Source of the DNA: Saprolegnia diclina VS20
Taxonomy: Eukaryota > Oomycota > Saprolegniomycetes > Saprolegniales > Saprolegniaceae
Assembly (NCBI RefSeq): GCF_000281045.1
Contig: NW_008246164.1
Location: 52,128-86,342 of the forward strand
Length of the DNA stretch: 34,215 bases
Direction of reading: 5' to 3'
Position numbers and translations under genes: made by a program. Below are positions 28,298-34,215 of this stretch, in pieces. Under the pieces are notes generated by a model. That model saw only the letters and a list, made by a program, of their open reading frames with translations, made no database searches and had not been told where the DNA came from. The first letter of the stretch is position 1. The number at the start of each line of letters is the position of its first letter.

Positions 28298-29769
28298 TTA
28301 GTCGCGCGGCTTGATGAGCAAAACGCAGATGCCGAGGTACGCGCCAATCTCGCGGACGACGTTCGCCATGTAGCAGCTGTGCATGCCGACGACGACACTG
28401 AGGTACACGGTGGCAATGGTCGCGCCGTGGACACTACAAAAATTGGACAAGTTGTCATCTCCGTGGAGACACTTGGAGTACTTGGTCGACACGAGTGCCG
28501 CGAGCGCGGCACCGAGGAGACACACCATGTCGGCTTGGCCTGCGAATGGGATTTTGCACATGTGACTCACAATCATGCGCGACTATAGAGCACATGAAGA
28601 CAAGTTGTCTGCGATCCGTATCGCACCGAGAGCGTCACGTGCGAGAGGCCAATCGCGAGGAAGAAGGGATAGCCGTACGCGGCCACGTCATCGGACTGCA
28701 TCCACACGACGGACCCGAGGACAATGCTCGCCGTTGGCACGAGCTGCAGGAGCGCTTGCGTCTTGGAGCAGCGTGGCTGTTGCTGCGTGTCGATCGCGGC
28801 ACAGACCATCTGGACACTAGAGACAATGTGTCCATAATTTTCATTCGCCTCGGGTCCGAGATGTCTACTTGTCGTAGCCTTGCAGCGTCATGGCGACCGC
28901 CACGAGCAGCAAGAGGGTATCACGGACCGAGAGAGATGACGTGACTGGCGTGTCCCAGAAGGCGTGTCCTTGGCCAACGTGAATGAGAGAACGTGTCGTT
29001 GCACTAGCTCGTACCGCAAAATGCAGTGACCACATGCAGCGCCATGAGCAGCAAGAGCCCTTCGGTGACGCCGACGTAGCCGTTGCCGCAGCGCAATGTG
29101 CCTGGAAAAGGAATTTATACGACTGGCTCGAGTTCAAGCTCAACCTGTATGGTACTCTTCCCACTGCGCGAGGAAGAACACCACGGACGTGCTAGAGAGA
29201 AGGAGAAGCAGGCCCAAGGTAGGACCTGTCCCGATGGCGACGCCGACAGCCAAGTTGCTAAAGACATTGCAGATGGCATCGCCGCCTAGTTTCTCCAAGC
29301 GTCCATATCAGATCTTGAAAAGAGCAGTGCACCGTGGTCGAGGAGCTGCCCGAGAGGACTCGAGCTTCCGGTGCGCCGGGCTTGTTTGCCGTCGATCGCG
29401 TCGCACGTCTGGTAGAGGAAGAGCCCGATTGCGCAGACGAGGTACAGCTAACATGTCGAGTTAGTCGGCGAAATTTACGAAGAAGCAAGTACGTGGGGAG
29501 GGGCGGTCTCGGTCATCGTGGGCACACTCTGAAAGAATACGAGCGAGGTGCTGACGGTAATGGCTGTGCCAACGAGCGTGATGACGTTGGGAGCTACCCA
29601 GGTCGGCAGCAAGTTGACAACAGCGTTCCAGTAGAGGTTGAACTTGGTGTCGAGCCACGTGAGCGCGCCGCTACGAGAGTCTTAGATGAGGTACTCTAGT
29701 GCGAGGAGCAGAGTACGGGTGGTATTCGTACGCAGCGATGCCCTTGAGCGCGGCGCTGGAGAGGACCAT
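28298..29769 (-). CDS. CDP-alcohol phosphotransferase (choline/ethanolamine phosphotransferase type)
   Basis: Eight exons, in transcript order 29769-29717, 29670-29493, 29447-29333, 29285-29145, 29101-29015, 28968-28869, 28816-28627 and 28582-28298; introns 43-52 nt; 1149 nt, 382 residues, a normal family length. The diagnostic catalytic motif is complete: D93, D96-G97, A100-R101, G110, D114 and D118 ([13 protein letters not shown], then [13 protein letters not shown]). Intron 3 splits the codon for G116, and the motif appears only after splicing, which supports the model. The N-terminus ([20 protein letters not shown], then [14 protein letters not shown]) and several hydrophobic helices match the family. 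It transfers phosphocholine or phosphoethanolamine from the CDP-alcohol to diacylglycerol, the last Kennedy-pathway step, in the ER or Golgi membrane. Which head group it prefers cannot be told from sequence. Convergent with the PTBP-like gene, 267 bp apart. Confidence 0.92.
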
Positions 29770-30034
29770 GATGCGTTGGATGCTTGGCTGTGTTTGCAAA
29801 ATGCGGCAACTTCAACGTGCAACGCAGAGGTTGATACAGTTTATTCCCACATACGTCCCAACTGGATATTTATTTATCCATTTCGTCTCAAATAGGCGTA
29901 AAGAAGTAACAGTATATAACATTTGAGACAGTACTGAAACATACCGTTGAAGCGCAAGTGCAACTTCAAGCAGCCTTTTCAAAGATCAGGCGAACGAGTT
30001 GTGGCAATATGGAGGGTATCGACTATACACTGAT

Positions 30035-32815
30035 CTAGTCGCCAAACGGTGTGGCGTGATGGGATGCCCATGCTGCGATCGCCTTGGTCATGAGTCCCAT
30101 GCGGCTCGCCAGGCTCGCAAACGTCTGGTGCTCCTTCTCCAGTGCGTCCCACGCGACGACGTCGATCCCCGGTGGGTGCTTGTCGATGTACAAGGTGCCA
30201 AATGCAGATCTCGGATCCTCGAATCTCAAGCCGTGGGCCGGGACCGCGAGGGCGCGCACGTGCGCACACAGCGCCGGCGAGCCAGTTGTCGCATACCCTT
30301 TGGTCGCATACCGGCGCGCCTTGGCGTTGCAGAGAAAAGCCGCGAAGTCGGCGCAGCTCGCGCAGTCCTTGGAGACGTCGATGGCCATGGCGACACTTGG
30401 CAGCGGCTCCAACATCGCACTGCGTCGTGTCGCACTCGCTTGGAGCTCGGTGCGACACGTCTCTGCCAAGAAGATGCCGACGTCGGACCGCCGGATACAA
30501 ATGTCCTCGATGCTAAAGAGAAGGCGAAACACACAGCTCGTAAAGAAGTCGTCGCGCTTGCTACTGCGGCAGAGCGCGTCTGTCCACGACGTAGCATGGT
30601 CCATGAGCTTGGAGGGCACGTAGGCATCGAGAAAGGTGGTAGCGTCGGCCAAAACGCCCATGATGCAGACATCGACCTTGGACACGTCGGGGTACCAGGC
30701 ACTATAGTGCTCATGGTGCTCCGAGAGACCGCTAAAGAGAAACGATTCCAGTGTCACAAAGGTAGCGTCCTCAAAAATACGATCGGAAAGCGCAATGACC
30801 ATCGCCCCGATCGCCATGACGTCCAGCGCGTCACGATGGTCCTTGGCGACCGCGAGCATCGTCGGCACAAACAAGAGCGGATAACGCGTCGCGATGGCTG
30901 TGACCAGATCCATATCGAGGTTTGGCACGAGGCAGAGGTACGCTATGAGTCCATCAATCGACATGGCGTCCGGAAGCTCATGCGCCGACGCCAACAGCGG
31001 CGCCACGAGCGGCGCCAGCGTCGCCGAAGGCACGTGCTGGGAGAGCGTGCGCACAGCGGGACCAACAACGGCGACCGGGTCGAAGATGGACCGTTGCTTC
31101 AAGACGACAGCATCGACAAAGCTGAGGGGGATGAGGAACGTATCGACAAGGTGCACGAGCGGCGCGGGAAGGAAGGCGTCGAGGTAGCTGCCGGCAGCGC
31201 TCTCACTGGGCGTCGTCAAGTACGTCTGCAGCAGGAGCACGTCGATTAGGAGCTGCTGGAGACCTAGGGTACCGTGCCGGAAGAACGCAAAGTTCGCGTC
31301 CATGGCGGTTGACGCCGCCACGAGAAGGCGGCAAAAGCACGTCTTGATAAACTCCTTGGCGAACGGACGCTGCAAGGGCGGGCAGACGGGGTCGAGTGCG
31401 GCGCCGGCAAGACTGGCCACGAGCCGCATGGCGCCCCCAAGTGGCCATTTGGTCAGGAGAACGTCCATCGTGGGCGCCAGCACTTCCCACCCATAGATCG
31501 TCAGCACCGAGTGGATGAGCGAAGCGTAGTCGTGCGCGCAGTCCTTGAAGTAGACGCAGTGGTCTTGAAGGAAGCACTGAACGAGATCGAGGCGCCGCTG
31601 CTGCAAGAGGAGGTCACACAACGAGGACGTGTCCCGGTAGCGCTCATGGTGCACTGTGTCGACAAACGGCCGGCTCCCAAACATCTCAAAGTACGCCAGC
31701 AAGAGCGCGTTACCGGTGGGAAAGCCCAAGTACGCGTCACGCGCATGCCACGTCGTTTGCGTCATCAAAAAGCGGTAGACTGCCACGCTTGTGACGCGAT
31801 GCCCCGCGACATGCGCTCGCTGCGACGACGCCCAGAACGCCAGCGAAAAGCGCGCTCTTGGTGGGATGGCGACCATCTTGTTGCCCAAGTCATCGGCCAA
31901 AGACGGGTCGGCCAGCGTCTTGGGAAAGAGAACGCCGCCAGCGAGACGCACCGACCACGCCGTTGGCGCTCGACCGTCGTCATGATCGTCGTCGTCGTCC
32001 TCGGCATTGTACGGTGCGTGCTCGACGAGCGCCACGTCGTAGACGCCGCTGGCGCACAACGCTATCGCTACAATCTTGTCAGAGCCCGTGACTTGGCGCC
32101 ACTCGAGGGCAGAGACAGGGTGATTCAAGGGGCACCCCCACATCCGAGCGGTCGCCCCGGGCAGCGCCGCCGTCGCCGCGAGCCGAGCAATCCCAGCCGA
32201 TATTGACAATGGCGCCGTACGAACTGCGGCCGTGCACTCGTCCACGGCCAAGCTGAAGACCAAGAGCACGCGGTGTCCAGATACGATCGGCGCCACTTCG
32301 ACGTCGACGTCGTTGTAGGCGGCCGCCAAGTCGTATTCACGTGGCCACAGTTGCGTTGGCATGGACGATCCTTCGTGCGTCAGAGTGGTCTCGCCGCCGA
32401 CATACGACGACGGAAGCTCGACCCAAAGCGTCGCGAACGACCCGCTTGGAGGATCGATGGGCGCCAGGATGGCCGCGCTGCCAATAACGTCGATCGCCAC
32501 GTGTGAGAGGTACGCTTGGTACATGGACGGCGGCGCCAACGCTGCGTCAATGGCGCCCACGATATCAGACAATGCAATGACGTCCGGCTCGTCATGCTCA
32601 ATGTAGAGATGCGAGAGCGGGATTCGGCCATCGGGATGCTCAACCAAGAGCTGCGCAGCATTCGGCAGCGGGAACGTGAGCCAGTCGTCAACACCTCGGG
32701 CGCCAAGGCGAGGCCTGGAGCTCCGCGACGGGAGGCGCGAGAAGGTCCACGGGAGCCCCAGGCACTGGCGCATGGCGTCCAACGCGCCCTCGATCTCAGA
32801 CCGAACCGACTGCAT
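30035..32815 (-). CDS. Large protein with degenerate 2OG-Fe(II) oxygenase-like N-terminal domain
   Basis: Intronless, 926 residues, ATG 32815. Residues about 100-190 resemble the 2-oxoglutarate/Fe(II) oxygenase domain found in many fungal proteins: SGSFATLWVELPSSYVGGET, then an AAYNDVDVEV segment and SGHRVLLVFSLAV. In that family, as I recall it, an HxD pair precedes FATL and a second His lies in a CxHEV-like motif. Here those positions read P119-I-D121 and V172, so both histidines are absent, while the 2OG-binding Arg position (R182) is kept. This suggests a non-catalytic relative. The remaining roughly 700 residues are helical and Leu/Ala-rich with no named domain (possibly HEAT-like), ending in a segment with CKDCASCADFAAFLC-type cysteines. 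No signal peptide. Function unknown. Confidence 0.75.
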   Translation of the reverse strand: MQSVRSEIEGALDAMRQCLGLPWTFSRLPSRSSRPRLGARGVDDWLTFPLPNAAQLLVEHPDGRIPLSHLYIEHDEPDVIALSDIVGAIDAALAPPSMYQAYLSHVAIDVIGSAAILAPIDPPSGSFATLWVELPSSYVGGETTLTHEGSSMPTQLWPREYDLAAAYNDVDVEVAPIVSGHRVLLVFSLAVDECTAAVRTAPLSISAGIARLAATAALPGATARMWGCPLNHPVSALEWRQVTGSDKIVAIALCASGVYDVALVEHAPYNAEDDDDDHDDGRAPTAWSVRLAGGVLFPKTLADPSLADDLGNKMVAIPPRARFSLAFWASSQRAHVAGHRVTSVAVYRFLMTQTTWHARDAYLGFPTGNALLLAYFEMFGSRPFVDTVHHERYRDTSSLCDLLLQQRRLDLVQCFLQDHCVYFKDCAHDYASLIHSVLTIYGWEVLAPTMDVLLTKWPLGGAMRLVASLAGAALDPVCPPLQRPFAKEFIKTCFCRLLVAASTAMDANFAFFRHGTLGLQQLLIDVLLLQTYLTTPSESAAGSYLDAFLPAPLVHLVDTFLIPLSFVDAVVLKQRSIFDPVAVVGPAVRTLSQHVPSATLAPLVAPLLASAHELPDAMSIDGLIAYLCLVPNLDMDLVTAIATRYPLLFVPTMLAVAKDHRDALDVMAIGAMVIALSDRIFEDATFVTLESFLFSGLSEHHEHYSAWYPDVSKVDVCIMGVLADATTFLDAYVPSKLMDHATSWTDALCRSSKRDDFFTSCVFRLLFSIEDICIRRSDVGIFLAETCRTELQASATRRSAMLEPLPSVAMAIDVSKDCASCADFAAFLCNAKARRYATKGYATTGSPALCAHVRALAVPAHGLRFEDPRSAFGTLYIDKHPPGIDVVAWDALEKEHQTFASLASRMGLMTKAIAAWASHHATPFGD

Positions 32816-33313
32816 GTATATAACCCAAGCTTTTGCGAAACATGGGCGAATACCTCTATAAATGAATATGCATGTACTCTAGAAAATGATATCGTAGGCA
32901 CACTGTAGCGCGACGCGAGATGGGGCAATGGGACTTCACAAGTAGCGCGGCGACACGAGAGAAGTGGAGAATTTACAATATTATGCATGTTAGTAGTGCT
33001 ACTCCTACTTGCGCTTCAGTACAACGTCGTGAAACGTAATGTAGCTCATGTCATTGACCTGCAGGCGGCCCATTCGCATGTGGCATCATGGACTTGGTCG
33101 CATGCAAAAATCCGCGCTCGTATGCACGCTCGCGCGACACTGCATCCGTGGCAGTCACGTCGAGTACTTGGTGGCCTACAACATACGCTACTGTTGCGAT
33201 TATCTTGTGGGCTTTCGAGAACTTGGTGGCATCGCATTTCTTCTGCAGGTCGAACGAACGCAGCTTCTGCAAGGGACCTATGCGGCTGGCCGGGATGCCT
33301 CAAACCATATCCA
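32816..33313. other. Upstream region of the 926-residue gene, with minus-strand open frames
   Basis: AT-rich near 32816-33000. On the minus strand, 33051-33250 reads as protein-like (SFDLQKKCDATKFSKAHKII, then VVGHQVLDVTATDAVSRERA), and a separate tail read in another frame (NDMSYITFHDVVLKRK, stop at 33005-33007) could be its last exon. I could not fix the introns, so no gene is claimed. Confidence 0.3.
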
Positions 33314-33529
33314 CTAGAGACTGTATACGTTGTACTTGGACAGCCCGAATTCAGCTAGGACGGGGTTGAGGCGTTGCTGGCTCGACGTTGGGTCGACATG
33401 GACTTGCGAAAGCTTGCTGAGCACGCAACTAAGACAGGGCATCGTCGTTGCAGCGCGATAACACGGGCATTCGCTTTCCTCGAGTGAAGTTGCCCTCAAG
33501 AGGTCCTTGCATGGCTGCGGGACCGACAT
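33314..33529 (-). other. Short Cys-containing minus-strand ORF, possible exon
   Basis: 71 codons from ATG 33529. The product has five cysteines (PQPCKDLL, SECPCYR, MPCLSC) and ends LAEFGLSKYNVYSL. A 62-nt GT-AG intron (from the codon after SKYN to the CAG before KLRSFDLQ) would join it in frame to the minus-strand segment at about 33250-33051. Family not recognised. It could be one exon of a small cysteine-rich protein gene. Confidence 0.3.
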
Positions 33530-34215
33530 CGCTGATGCGTACTGGGTGCTTATGGCCGTGACGCCCTTGTGTCACGCTGCACTTGCCTGGACTCGCTGGT
33601 TGCTGGCAGGCGTCGCCATCGTTCGCACAGGCTCCTCATGCTCTGTCGCCACTAGCTCGGCTCCTCGGCCTCGGCTCCCCGGCAAGGATCGTGGCTGGCG
33701 CCACCATGGTCTCCCGTTGCTTCTTCGCCAGGCTCGCGCTGTCGAGCTCCGTGGGTGCAATCGCCCGAGGTCGTTGCTAGTGTTTCTGTGCTGCCACTGC
33801 CGCCACTGCGTCGGTCTTGGTGTTGGCTGCCAATCTGATTCCATCCAATATACCACTGGACCGCCACTTTGCGCTGCATGCGTCCAATACAAATTGCAAG
33901 TTAAATTGCCAGATGTTTTCGTAAACGTGTGGAATGTGAGATGGCAGCGCATCCCATACAAATACCAAGTCAACCCACTGCCTCGCATGGAGCATATCTC
34001 CGATTTACGGAACAAAAAGTTGCGCTGGGGCTTGAGGCGCCGATGTAGATTGCCGATAATATTCGTAAACCTACGGGATGTTGAGATTGCCCCAGCTACT
34101 AGAACCGATTGGTTGTTGGAATCGAAGTTTATTGGCGGTCTTCGATGCAACGCCGCGTGCATTGGCCTAAACTCGAAGATAAAAGGTCCCAGCTTCGAAA
34201 ACTTGCACCTTGACA
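33530..34215. other. Unresolved region with open frames on both strands
   Basis: A plus-strand frame is open from 33462 through the right edge (754 nt, product including LPDVFVNVWNVRWQRIPYKY). A minus-strand frame of 196 codons (33572-34162) and another minus-strand ORF (33777-33995, with VDLVFVWDALPSHIPHVYEN) overlap it. None has a recognised domain and they are mutually exclusive. More sequence to the right is needed. Confidence 0.3.

Overview
The window looks like nuclear DNA of an oomycete, most likely a Saprolegniales water mould. This is an inference from three things: coding sequence that is GC-rich at third positions next to AT-richer gaps, very short GT-AG introns (38-57 nt in the models below), and the gene content (SUEL lectin domains on a Thr/Pro mucin stalk, a VPS13-type bridge protein with EF-hands, ankyrin-BTB proteins). 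Gene models were built by finding domains that continue across a frame change and checking that the spliced exons keep one open frame.

Layout. 1-2670 (+) is the 3' part of a five-exon ankyrin-BTB-BTB gene that enters from the left edge. 3096-9693 holds six related single-exon genes for short coiled-coil proteins of about 180-215 residues (four on +, two on -). They share a central coiled-coil signature and a C-terminal basic box, and several share CCAAT-type and ATCCGGAT motifs upstream. One copy has an in-frame stop and another looks frameshifted near its N-terminus. A 111-bp near-perfect hairpin lies between copies 3 and 4. 10179-13628 (+) encodes a type II membrane protein with a long Thr/Pro/Ser stalk and C-terminal SUEL galactose-binding lectin domains. 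14545-15036 (+) is a small, probably secreted, unknown protein. 15373-23886 (-) is an intronless VPS13-family bridge lipid-transfer protein with two EF-hand pairs. 25433-28030 (+) is a PTBP-type four-RRM RNA-binding protein with a very long Arg/Asp repeat linker. 28298-29769 (-) is an eight-exon CDP-alcohol phosphotransferase. 30035-32815 (-) is a 926-residue protein whose N-terminus resembles a 2-oxoglutarate/Fe(II) oxygenase but lacks the metal ligands. 32816-34215 is unresolved.

How the genes relate. There are no operons here. Two neighbours touch membrane lipid biology (the VPS13-like protein and the CDP-alcohol phosphotransferase), but nothing shows they are linked. The one real local system is the coiled-coil cluster, which looks like a recent, still-diverging tandem expansion with possible shared promoter motifs. 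It is the best candidate for something undescribed.
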